Assembly (NCBI GenBank): GCA_951217055.1
Contig: OX578286.1
Location: 16,703,050 to 16,767,049, forward strand
Reading direction: 5' to 3'
Source of the DNA: Gerris lacustris
Taxonomy: Eukaryota > Arthropoda > Insecta > Hemiptera > Gerridae
DNA length: 64,000 bases
Shown: piece by piece, positions 22,506-34,200 of the stretch
Numbering within the stretch: the first letter of the stretch is position 1
How the letters are laid out: each line of letters opens with the position of its first letter
The notes under the pieces: generated by a model
The model's database searches: none
The model's input: the letters and a program-made list of their open reading frames with translations, nothing else
Told to the model about the DNA's origin: nothing
Program-made: the position numbers and the translations under genes

Positions 22506-24119
22506 TAGGAAGTGCTAGATGACTGCTAGATGCCACTATTAATGTGATTTTCAGCCGCATCTTCCTCCTGAAACATTGCCGCTACTACCGCTCTGCTCGC
22601 ATTGATTAAGAAGTTCGCTTTTAGGGTATTTCTTTAGATTGTCACTCCTTATGTTTTTACAAGCTTTTATTTAACTTGCAATGTTTGTATGTATGTATGT
22701 ATGTTCGGGTCAAATCTTGCAACTGAATTTTAAAGCAGTCAACCGATTGAATTGAAATTTTGTATACATGTTTAGTTTGGATGACAAAACATGGTTAGCT
22801 AAGTGACGTCATTCTAAATCCAATATGGCGGACTAGTTATTTTTTAAGCACGCCTATGACATGGGTATCAAATGAAAGGGGTTACTGAGAAGAATACGAA
22901 TAAAATCTTGGTTTTTAAAAATGTATTTTTATTTTAATAAAATTATTTTTAGAATATAAAAGGATATAATTATGTATACATTCCTTTGTCTAAATAACTA
23001 TTAGGACAAAGGGATATTTTGTCTACTGTACTAAGAGACTAAGAAATAATATCACACTTTTCATCTTTCAGTTTTGGTACATTTTGATTATTAGTCACAA
23101 AATTCCGTACCAAGTTCATCTCAATTTCAAAATGAAAAAGTTACACAACAAAGTTAAGGAATGCCGATTAAGGTCTAGGTTTCACAAAAACTAAATTTAT
23201 AAAATAATCATAAAGAATAGCCAATAATCGATGCAACACTTTTAACCTTTTAAAATTACAATGAAATTCCGCCATAGAAAGTAATATTATGGTTAACTAT
23301 CAGGATAACTTTATTCTGGATTTGGTTGTAATCGCTCCAGTCGACCGCTAAATCAACCAAAGGTTTAAGATCGCGGTCGGTTGTTTGATAAGGTCTTTCC
23401 AGACACACCGGTTACTTCTCGGCCGACCTGATTAGTGATTCTGAACGCACCCTTAACTGCTAGGCCTTCATGATAATAGGTTACATAGCAGCTTATTCTT
23501 AGCAGGAGCCCCACATGGAGCGCAGGGTTGTCTTGTTATTAATAAAATAATTAATCAAGGGATCGGCGTACTTGAACTAGCCCAAATCCAGGTTTAAAAT
23601 ACGTTTTTAATTCCATTCCTAGAGAAGTGAGACATCACTCTAAAGATTAGAAGGAGACAAGGAATAGATAATAATGTAAATTTTCCAATTCCGCTGGACT
23701 GTGGAGACCTAATTTGCTGATCGAAAACCAGAAAACACCGATATAATATAAATAGCTTAGAATACTTTGACCTCAATTGAATGTTAGTTTTATTACAGTT
23801 CTGATAACAAAGTCTTTATCGGTAAAGCAGTTGTTCTTTTAATAGTGACACAGGTAAAATATTTTTTTTTTTTTAAACAAAACAAAACATGTGTAGGTTT
23901 TAATGTATTAGAAAGGTTATTCAAATAATACCAACTGAAAAAATAAATCTGTATTTTTATATTCTACAGAAAAACTTTTTTTTAATTTATATTTTTTGAT
24001 TTTTTTTCTTTTTATTAACTTTACCGTTAGTTGAAGCGAAATAATATAAAGTATTTGACATATTCATTTAAATTATTCTCATGTTTATCGTTTTTTGTGA
24101 TAAGTTTGAATTTATAGTT
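22506..24119. other. Non-coding; contains a dispersed-repeat fragment and a 36-nt conserved hairpin
   Basis: At 22684-22900 there is a repeat with 'gtatgtatgtatgtatgttc', 'ccaatatggcggactagtta' and 'gggtatcaaatgaaaggggt', distantly like family B. The hairpin at 22981-23016 is listed separately. From 23330 to 23450 words around 'cgaccgc' and 'gcggtcg' are inverted relative to each other. No gene. Confidence 0.45.
22981..23016. repeat. 36-nt hairpin, identical to 52157-52192
   Basis: 'ttcctttgtctaaataacta' followed by 'ttaggacaaagggata'. The ends TTCCTTTGTC and GGACAAAGGGA pair to form a short imperfect stem. The identical 36 bases recur 29 kb away inside a cluster of related hairpins. Confidence 0.75.
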
Positions 24120-24347
24120 ATGCCGCAAGGTGGCGCTAGTGTTGTTCCTGATGGTTAAGTTTGAATTGGGAAATTTAGTTCTGTTGGTTTGGTAATAGTG
24201 CTTTAGATCGACCTGAATTCCACATTCCGCAGCGATCTCTCTACAACCTACTTTCTTGACTCCCTTTCCTCTACAATTCTAGCACTTCTCTTCTCTACTT
24301 CCCTCAATTTATATCCATATTCATCGAAGAAATCAAGCCAGGTATGT
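24120..24347 (+). other. Possible non-coding first exon ending in a splice donor (weak)
   Basis: A GC-richer, pyrimidine-rich stretch in AT-rich DNA ends in 'aagaaatcaagccag' followed by GTATGT at about 24342-24347, a good donor consensus. There is no long open frame. This is the composition expected of a 5' UTR exon, but nothing downstream in the window connects to it, so it is speculative. Confidence 0.15.
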
Positions 24348-25417
24348 TGTAAATAACTAATTATTATTATTTATTATATAATATCCTCTACATTATTATT
24401 ATTTCCCAATCTTGAATAACTCTATTTGAACATTTCATAAAACAACGTTGTACAAACGGTTTCTTGGTTAGGTTTCGTGATTGTCGGCCATTTTGCTTTT
24501 TTGATTTATTGATGGAACTTATCTATTATATTGATTATTATTTATCGTGGTATTTTTACGTTTTTAATTAATTATTTATCACATTATAAGAATTGATTAT
24601 TTATTATATTTATTTCTTTTTAGATCGTTTGTTAAATTACTCTATACATTTGTTATTTGAGATTTAGGTATTTTAAAACTGTTTTTAAATAGATATCATC
24701 CTAGCTTTATTTACAATTAAGATGTTTATGATTTCTAAGTTTACTTTTATTGATTTTGTTTACTCGTTGATTTACTGTTGTTTGTTTTAAATGGTTGTTC
24801 CATGTAAACATTGAATATTTTATTTGCTTTCCCTAATGACACTTATATAAAAAATACAAAGAATTACTAATCTTTACTTATCCGCATCATTATTAGGAAA
24901 TACCTAAGTATTCGGAGGGATCAGTTACATGTGGTTATCAGTTACTGGTGTAGAACGCACTGATGCCATTATCTTTGACATCTAAGGATGTAATATTTTA
25001 TTACTAAGCGCATTATACGTCTTGATAAGAAATAGTATTAGGTTTAAAATTATAATGATATGCTCCTAGACGCATCTATTGATGTGGTCATTAGTATTAG
25101 CATGTCGCTCCTTACTATGAATTTAAATCAAATCCAGATTAGTGTGTATTGTTTTGTAGGATTTTATATAGCTCATTCTCTAAGAAAATATTCAATGATT
25201 AAAAGTCATTGTTTGACATCAGTATTTGGTGTCTACATATTATAGTGATAAGGCCCTTTTCATATCTAACGATGGGATCATTGTTGTACAATAAGTCGCT
25301 TCTCACAGTAATTGCAATCAAATCCTAGATTATTGTTAGTCTGCTTTTGGTCTCAGGAAGTCTCTTCTGTTAAGGATATCAAACTCAAAGGCTGATATGG
25401 GTAAAATCAATAAGTTT

Positions 25418-25458
<41 letters not shown>

Positions 25459-27179
25459 CCATGTTCATTACCCCGTCGTATTGCTGGGCCTGGGCCGCAC
25501 AAATAATCGTTGTGCCGCATGCTGCGAGTTTGACACGCTTGCTTTAACTCGTTGATCCATCTCCTTAGTAAATATTCAATAGTTTAAATAATTGTGTCTT
25601 AATTAACAGAATTACTAGGTCACTACGCATTGGGATAAGCCTTCATGCAACTCGTCATTAATAAGGACTTAAGTTCCATGGAAGCTACTGATTGATATTA
25701 AATTATTGGGGAATCACAGTTCCAAACGGTCAGTCATACACGTTATCAGTTTGAAACGCTCCAATGACGTATGACGTATCGTAATGGGAATCGAACCTAG
25801 TTTGTTACTAGAGTGAACATTGGTTTCTTCGAAGTCTCTCAGATTAATTGACCTTTTTAGCAATCCACTGATCAAAATAGATCCTGATCAATAGCAATAT
25901 TAAGGTGATCTTACACTGTCGATCCTTCCAAGTCCCGTCTTTTAAAATGACGCTGCTTGTCCTGTGAAAGACAACCTCAACCTAAAGGATCTTCACAAAT
26001 AATAGTTTGACGAGACGTGGGTGGACCAGTAGTGGAAATTGGCATTTAGGGTGGCAAAGATAAACCATTTGAAACAGCAACGGTAAAATCATTAGGGAAC
26101 AACGTATTACCTTAAAGAGCATATATAGGTATAAATATATGTATTTATTAGCGTAACCTTACTTTGTAGAGGATTCTTTTATACATTATTGGTAATGGGA
26201 ATCAGTAATAGCTCACTTAAAATAGTGTACTTTGAATTGAAATGATGTGTTATATGAATTTATAATTTTCCTCCTGGGATTTTTAGCCATATCTTCTCAT
26301 TAAGTTCCATAATTAAATTAGAGTTATAAACTGCTCTACCTCTCTGGTTGTTCAATCGGGTCGCAAATTCTACAATCCGTCTAGTTGAAGTTGCAAAGCC
26401 TTGTAGCGCCACTGGTGGTTATAAAAAGGAGTTATACGATGAAATTGCCCTTTCCTCTCCCCTATCACTATACTAATGATGGAGGTGCGTTAAGGTCCTT
26501 GCGCAGTTGCTGATCCCCCTATTCCCAAAAATATTTCCCAAATGTAGGGAATATTGCCGGAGAGAGCCTGGCTTAAAACGCTTCAAGGAGTATTCGATTT
26601 TACCCCCACCCTTCAAACTTTTAGAGGGGTAGTCCTTGTTTATAACTTCCTTTATAGGATCATAAAGCGAAAACGAGGTTATAGCATAACCAGCGGGTGC
26701 AAAAAGGTATCCGCTATCTTTATAACGAATTTAGAAATATTTCATGTAATTTCCAACCTAAAGCTTCAGCAAAATTCAATTTTGTATGTTTTCATTAAAT
26801 CACTTATGCATTTTTAAAAGAGAATAAAAAAATCTCCCTTCGTCTTTAATAACAGCATTAATAACGATCTTTAAGTATTGATTGCAATAAAATTCAGCTT
26901 TGTTAATTTAAAGATACGCCAACACACATTAATAATAATTAGAGTTTACTCTGACAGCGGAGGAAAATAGAAAAATCGTCGCTCAGAGGTTGGGAGTAAA
27001 GCCAATGAGAGATAGATTTTGACGTCTGTAGAAGGTAGGGCCAAATTGGAAAACACAATATGTCATTATAGTGGAGATCCTCCTACAGGCCTAGTAACTT
27101 TACTTCCCCATTACATAGGTTGTCATTTACATTACATCACATGTTGACCAATATGAGCTGTCAGAGTGAACACTAATTG
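24348..27179. other. No gene supported; microsatellite and scattered words
   Basis: AT-rich. A TGA/GAT trinucleotide microsatellite lies at 25418-25458. At about 25785 'gggaatcgaacctag' resembles an inverted tRNA B box, possibly a SINE relic. The 87-aa frame at 26554-26817 shows no motif I recognise. Confidence 0.4.
25418..25458. repeat. (GAT)n microsatellite
   Basis: About 13 uninterrupted copies of the ATG/GAT trinucleotide. Confidence 0.95.
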
Positions 27180-27182
27180 TAA

Positions 27183-27320
27183 AGGCCCCCATACACGTGT
27201 GTGGGGCTGTTTGATGTTTGCGCAAACATCATGTTTGACGTGCATGGCCTAAATTTGCCTGACATCAGGTTTGAGCAAACATCATGTTTGCGCAAAATGT
27301 TTGATCGTGCATGGGGGCCT
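27183..27320. mobile_element. MITE family M, copy 1 (138 bp), TAA target duplication
   Basis: Terminal inverted repeats 'aggcccccatacacg' and 'cgtgcatgggggcct' are flanked by TAA on both sides (27180-27182 and 27321-27323). The interior is made of short palindromes around 'gtttgcgcaaac'. A 3-bp TAA/TWA duplication and short GC-rich ends are typical of PIF/Harbinger-type non-autonomous elements. A second copy lies at 52883-53048. Confidence 0.8.
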
Positions 27321-27323
27321 TAA

Positions 27324-30300
27324 GACTAGTATAGATTCTCTTGCCTTAAACGTTTCTACGTACGCCTCTCCACAATATAATTCAAGTTTGTCTTGTGTTT
27401 CTGCCTTACCTTGAAAACCATGTTGGATTGCTACATAGATAAATGTACTATCTTCTTATCAATGCTGATATGGTATCTGCTGTAATTGTAGTTAATTAAT
27501 CTTAATTGTTAATTGATAGCAATTAAAGTCACATTGTTATACAATCTGCATTTAGACAATTCCATTAACTATAGATTTCATGTTAGTTTAACACCATTTC
27601 TTACCTTGTGTTTAACTCCCCCTGCCACAGCAGATTCTATATTTTTTAAAGAAAATATGGGACAAAAGCTTTACTTTACTTCTGTCCTCTGACTTGTACC
27701 ATTAACATTCATACAGAAGTCTCATATCCTAACTAACTAACTCTATGACTCTATGGCACTACAGCCCGCCGAGGGCCTTGGTCTGCCAAAGGGCTTATAC
27801 AACTATATATACATATATCCATTATATATGTAATGGATGACACGGGGTTAGTGTGTCTCTCCATCAGCGTTAAAAACCTTATAATTGGCTTTCACAACCT
27901 GTTAGTCGTCACTTAAAGAAAGCAAAGCAACTTCCCATTTATATGGCGATGCTGGGCGAATTCCGAGTGAAGGTAACTGGTTCAGGAAATGGAAAATCTT
28001 TGGTCACCCTTCCAAATGGTGACTACGCCCGATCCTATTTAACCATATAGATAGGACAGCCCATTCTTTCCTATCCGAACTTCCCAGGTCCCCCATTAGA
28101 CAGTTTATTAAACTACTGTTTGATTAACTAAGTTCACTGGGTAGTATCATGGTAGAAAAAGTGGATCGGTGAAGCCGAGTGAACTTGATTAGCGAACTCT
28201 CAAACTTGCCTGAAACCTGTATGGTCTTAACTCTCGATGGTTCGAATTCTAAGAAAGTAAGACGTGTTTACACTGGTGATCATATAAGTGGTGGCAAGTT
28301 TGATGAGTAAAGTGGCAGGTTTTCCTCCTACAGTGAATCAACACTTCTTCGTCAATTAATTTAAAAAAAAATCTTATTCAATTAAGTCAAATCTTGATCC
28401 TGTTTACAAATTTGGCAATTATGTTGCAGAGAATAGAATTTCGTCGTTGTTATTGAGGAATTGTAGCTGTTTACGCAGGGTCAGGGTATGGCAGTACAGA
28501 TAAACTACATGGCTAAGTTTTCCACGCATATTCGAGAACAGTTTTTTGAGGGCAGTTTGACGAAGGTAGGGGTCTTGTTGTGTTTCTCCCCCTACCAAAG
28601 CAAAGTCTATATTTTTGAAGAACAATATTTAAAAAACAAAAACTACCGCCTCGCACGAGTGATGCCCGTCACAAAATTTTTGTATCTTATGCTCTAGTGT
28701 CGAGCGTCGGGCAGGCCTCAAGTGGTAGAGCACTGCCTAGCCCTGCTCTGCGTCTCTTTTCGCGTCTTATACACGTATATCTGCGGTCCACAAAAACTGC
28801 CTTGCGCCGCCTTCGTTTCAATGTACGTCCGGCCTTAATCTTGTGTACTTATGCTAATAATATTACAATAGAATAAACTGTTCTAACAATAGATAAGCGA
28901 TTTTTCAAAATAATATTTTATTTTTGGATTAACAATTCCTCAGTTGTCGTCTTATCTTAACCCGCAAGTCAGAAGCTTTACAATGATGCATACATGCCAA
29001 TCGAAAATCCATATCTGCTAATCCTTTTATAAAAACAAAAAAATTGTTTCATTAGGATTACTTTAAGTAAATTAAAGCAGGTCTAAGGATAGTTTTTAAC
29101 TTACGTATACCAAGTTTGAAACTTAATGATCATAAAAAGAAGATAAATTACCACGTAACTCATTCATTGTCAAATAAACGCGTAAGTTCTTAACATTTTT
29201 AACATGTTTAATGAATTTTTCTTCTGTGTATGCTACTTAAAGATGGTGTATTTTTCAACACAGTACACTACTGAGTATCGGACACAGTTAAATTTTCCAC
29301 AGACATCCTCTTTACATAATATGGTTTCACTGTATTCGTTTTTTTAAGATTCAACGAAATTTATGTTAAGATATAGAAAGTTTTTCGCAAGAACTATTTA
29401 GATTTAACAATTTTTAAATGCAGTCTACTTGAATACTGATTAATATGTGTAAATCGTGATGTTAAAATATATATTTTCCGAGATAATTACGCATAAAGAT
29501 GGAGGATGTAACTAAATTCTGCATAATGTAAAAAAAATCGGGCCGTCATGTTATAAATGCATATTATATAAATCGTTGACTTTGCTTGAAAATATAAGGC
29601 AGCTGTAACTAATGAACTAATGCCAAGTGTTACTACGTTGTACCTTGGCAACCGACCGCAGCGCTTAAAGCGGTATTTACACTAATTACATCTTACTAGT
29701 CGCCATATCCCGCAGTATATTCTTTTCCTCGACGTCGTATCGAACTGCCACGTTCTTTCAGCATACACTGAAGATAAGAACTCTCCTAGCCTCGTATCTT
29801 AGGAACGACCTTCGAGCAATAGTGGGGGAGAAAAAACAGGAAACCTCCATATTGGATTTTGTTCTTCACTGTCCCCCTTTTTTAATAAAAAAACCCGTAG
29901 TGACGTAACATCTTAACCGTAATGTTGTTCGAATTCTATCTACCTCTATCTCCATTCGAATAACTGTTTTATTTCTCTTGTATAATCTTAAAAATAAAAA
30001 AATATCCCACCACTTGTTTCACACTTCGAAAAGATTTGTTTGATCGATTGAATATAGAAGATAATATTTAGAAATGGTGATCCAGGGGTAAATGAAAATA
30101 TTTAAATTATGAGTATTACTATTAAAAAAGCAGATAATAAATAGGAAGAAGGTAATAAAAATACAAGCCGTAGTCCGTAATCGAATAACAGACCTCTTCT
30201 TGATGCAGAACTGACAACTGACCATCGAGCTGTTAACCGATTGGAACAATCTTTCTACTAAATAAATTGTACTATTTCTACTTAAGATGTTTCGGTTATA

Positions 30301-30617
30301 AAAGGAAATTTCTAAGTTTTAAATGCGATTCCGAAGATATCGTTATGACTCATGACTCCTGACGTATATTGTATAAATATGGCCGCCGTATTAAATCAAG
30401 ATGGCGAATTATAAAAAGATTCCTTTGAAAGCACATAGAGTTTAAGAGGAAAATACCTTTAACATTTCCTGTTACGTACATAACACCAGTGGTATTGAAG
30501 AATTAGTGATGATTCAGTCAGACTGTGGTTTTTTTTGCATGAGGTGTTTAGGAACAGGAGTTTTTTTCCTTCTAAGGTAAATCACCCAATTCCCAGGTGA
30601 AATGAGATACCTTATCA
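27324..30617. other. No gene supported; old repeat fragments
   Basis: At 27750-27800 'tatggcactacagcccgccg' and 'agggccttggtctgcc' form a common insect repeat word pattern. Minus-strand 'ccccctaccaaagcaaagtc' (28589-28608) and a diverged partner at 27617-27650 show another dispersed fragment. A (ta)-rich stutter lies at 27800-27832. From 29870 to 29920 the word 'gtgacgtaacatc' occurs, and it recurs at 48488. The 68-aa minus frame at 28419-28625 lies in the repeat fragment. Confidence 0.4.
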
Positions 30618-30622
30618 CCGAT
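30618..30622. repeat. Target-site duplication CCGAT (left) of the BEL/Pao element
   Basis: CCGAT lies directly outside the left LTR and again at 37697-37701 directly outside the right LTR. A 5-bp duplication fits BEL/Pao integrases. Confidence 0.9.
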
Positions 30623-30988
30623 TGGTGGAAAATCCTCTAATAATAAGAGAATGGTAACCAACCATTGGCGGCGGGTGGTAGAGAATAAATAATATTCTCA
30701 GTGGACTGTAGGTGGCGGCGGATAACGGCGTAAGCTATGACAGAGGCTAAAAATATTAGAAAGAAATAATAGTATACTATAGGATGATACCTGTTGATGG
30801 CGGACTATTGAAAGCGGTGTGCGGAGTTGTTTAATAAGAGCGGGTGCGGGAGCGGTGTCGGCAAATCTCGTGCTATACTCGAGACTCGCCCGGACTCGAC
30901 TGCATCTTCGCGTTGCCCTTCCACGCTTCTTTGTTTGTTTACGATATTATCTCTCTGATACCTTTAAACCCCCATAAACTCTTAACCA
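30623..30988 (-). repeat. 3' LTR of the BEL/Pao element (366 bp)
   Basis: Direct copy of 37331-37696. In element orientation it begins TGGTTAAGAG and ends TTTTCCACCA. It contains the palindrome 'gagaataaataatattctc' (plus orientation), a TATA-like 'ctatagtatac' word on either strand, and several GGCGG-type GC patches. Confidence 0.95.
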
Positions 30989-31256
30989 TAACCGCCGGCC
31001 AAGAATCTACTGGGGAGGAGATTCTTCAAAAAAGTAGGAAGGGTGTAAACATTAAATTTACGTTAGAAACAAAAAATTAAAAATTAAAACTGTGTTTTAG
31101 TGGAGTTTACAAAAAAAAAATATATACCTACTTTAAAAATAAAACTTACTACAACTCGTTAAAAAAGTATCTTAAATAAAGATTTAAGAATAAAATAAAT
31201 CGTCTTCACTAAATTATAAGAAAATAAACTGCTTTAAATGCAAATGAAAAAAAAAC
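30989..31256 (-). other. 3' untranslated region of the BEL/Pao element
   Basis: It lies between the stop codon and the 3' LTR. The half nearest the gene is very AT-rich; the half nearest the LTR is mixed and, on the element's sense strand, ends 'ggccggcggtta', which is not a purine tract. A canonical polypurine tract, the usual plus-strand primer, is therefore not evident. Confidence 0.7.
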
Positions 31257-34200
31257 TTAATTGCTCAAAAATAGCGGAGCGAGTTTTCGAACAGGTCGTT
31301 TAAGAAGACCATTCGTTGTTCGAACAGAGACGATGCGCACTATCCCGTCAATTGGGTTAGGGAAGACTTCTTCGATGATGCCTAATGGATAGACGAGAGG
31401 AGATGCTCCGTCTTCCTTGATCCAGACAAGCTGCCCAGGCTTGAGTACTTCTGAAGTAGACGTTGCCCACTTGGCACGTTGCTGAAGCGTTAAAAGGTAC
31501 TCATTTGACCATCTCTGCCAAAAATGTTGCGTAATATGGGAAACCATTTGCCAGCGGGATAATCGGTTCAGCGGTGTTTCAGTAAGATTTGGTTCAGGGG
31601 CAGCTAGGAGCGGTGAACCTGTCAAAAAATGACCAGGGGTAAGAGCTTCTACTTTATTTGGAGTAGCCGAAATATCACAAAGCGGTCGTGAATTTAAAAT
31701 TGCTTCGACACGAGCTAAGACAGTAATAAATTCTTCTAAGGTGAGAGAGTAGTTACCAACAACACGACGTAGATGAAACTTCACATTTTTTATGTTACTC
31801 TCCCATACACCTCCCATAAATGGGGCTTTCGGACATGTGAAATGGATTTGAACTTCTTTACGGGACAACTCTGACACAAGTAAGTCCTTTGTTTCGTTGG
31901 CCCGTAAGAATAAAGTTATCTCTCGAAGTTCACGAGCGGCACCTCGGAAATTAGAACCTTGGTCGCAATAAATATCTGAGGGTAGCCCTCGACGAGCAAC
32001 AAACCTATTTAACGTTGCCAGGAAGGCCTCAGTAGAGAGACTAGTGAGTGCTTCTAGATGGACCGCCTTAGTGGCCATACAGATGAAAAGAGCAAAGTAC
32101 GCTTTGAAAACTCCAGGCTTGCGTTTCAAACTTTCTTTGATCTGATATGGACCAGCAAGGTCGACTCCACAGTGAAGGAACGGTCTAGATGGTATAACTC
32201 GCGATGGTGGTAAGTCAGCCATTATGGGAGAAGGTGTAGCTCCTACAAACTTAGCACAAACGACACAAAGGCGAATTCGTTGACGTATGACTGAATGGGC
32301 GGACAAAATCCAGAAAGTTCGCTGAATTAAGGATCGAAGGGAACGCGGACCCGCATGCATATATGTTCTATGATAATCGTCGATGAGAGCATGCGTAAAG
32401 GTGCAATGCTTAGGTAGAAGAAGCGGATGTTTAGACGAGTAGGATATATTGGCGTTTGTTAAACGACCTCCAACTCGAATCAGACCAGAAGAATCAATAA
32501 AGGGAGAAAGCGGAAGTAAGCGAGACGATTTTAATTTATTTTGATTAATTAGCTTAATCTCTTCACAAAAATAAACGTTCTGTACTTGGCGTACACAATT
32601 AAAGAGCGATTCTCGTAATTCATTTACCGTCAACGGGCCTGAATTTCGTAAACAATTTCTCTTAGGAAGGCATCGTGAAATAAATCGTGACATGTAGGCT
32701 TGAACGCGTTGAATTTTATAAAGAGAAGAAATTCGTGTCATCCATTCGATATCTGGCACTTCAGTTACTTTGGAAATTAAAACTGTGTCTGGTCCTTTCA
32801 CTTCAGGAAGGCAATCCGCGGGAATAGGTGACCAAACGGGTTGAGGCCAGTAAGAGGGTTCTAGAGCTAACCAAGGAAGACCTTGAAACCAATCTAGCGA
32901 TGAAGATAACGATAAAGGGTTGAGACCTCTAGAAACAACATCGGCAGGATTTTTATCAGTACTAATGTGCCTCCATTGGTTTAAAGTAGTATTCTCTAGA
33001 ATAGCTGAAACGCGGTTTGCTACGAACATCTTTAAGGTATGCGGTGGTTTATTTAACCATGAAAGGACAATTGTTGAGTCTGTGAATAGATGCGTAGATT
33101 CAACATTGATTTTAGAAAGTATAGGTTGCAAAGCGGTCAGAGTGCGGGAAAGCAAAAGAGCTCCAGCAAGTTCTAAACGTGGTATTGTTGAAGGTTTAAG
33201 CGGAGCAACCTTAGATTTCGCCATCAATAAAGAGATTTTAGGTTGGCCAAACTTATCACAAGCTCTTAAATACAAAACACATCCATAACCTAGCTCGGAT
33301 GCGTCTGAAAACCCTAACACTTGAGAGTAGTGGTGATTTGTCGGTAGCACACATCTTGGGATGCTGATATTTGCAAGAAGGGAAAGGTTCTGAGAAAGGC
33401 TAGACCACTCAGAAATAAGTGTCTCTGGAAGTGGATCATCCCAACCGAGATCTGATTTCCAAAGTTTCTGCAAGAAACACTTGTACGAAAAAGTTAGCGG
33501 AGCGATGAAACCCAAGGGATCATAAATCCCAGCTATAATCGAAAGAATGTTACGTTTAGTATAATTTTTAGAAGGTGCGGGTGGTGAAATTTGATAAGCA
33601 AAAATGTCGTTCGTGGGTACCCAGCGTATACCTAAAACCTTGACGGAGTGATCGGGAGATTCCTTGATCATTAGTGGACTTGAGATAGAACTTCTAACGA
33701 GAGAAAGAAAATCATTAGAGTTGCTAATCCACTTGCTTAATTTAAAGCCGCCGGCCGTGAGAAGTTCAATTAATTGCTGCGATGTTTGGAAAAGTGTATC
33801 TAAGGATTCGGCACCTGTTATTATATCATCCATAAAAGTGTCTTCAAGGATAACACGCGAGGCCAAAGGAAACTTAGTACCCTCGTCTCGTACCAGCTGA
33901 ATTAATACCCTTTGAGCTTGATAGGGTGAAGGCACTAAACCATAAGTAACGGTATTAAGTTGATATTCTTGTAAGGGCTCGTCAGGGTTTTCGCGGAACA
34001 GAATATGTAAAAAGTCTCGATCTTCTTCATTCATAAGGATCTGACGAAACATCTTGACTATATCGCAGCAAAACACATATGCGTGAAGTCGAAAACGCAA
34101 TATTACATCAGGTACTTCTTTTTGAAGCTTTGGACCTGGGTATAGCGTTTCATTTATTGAGCGGTCCGACAGTTTGGCACTGCCATCGAAAACAACACGA

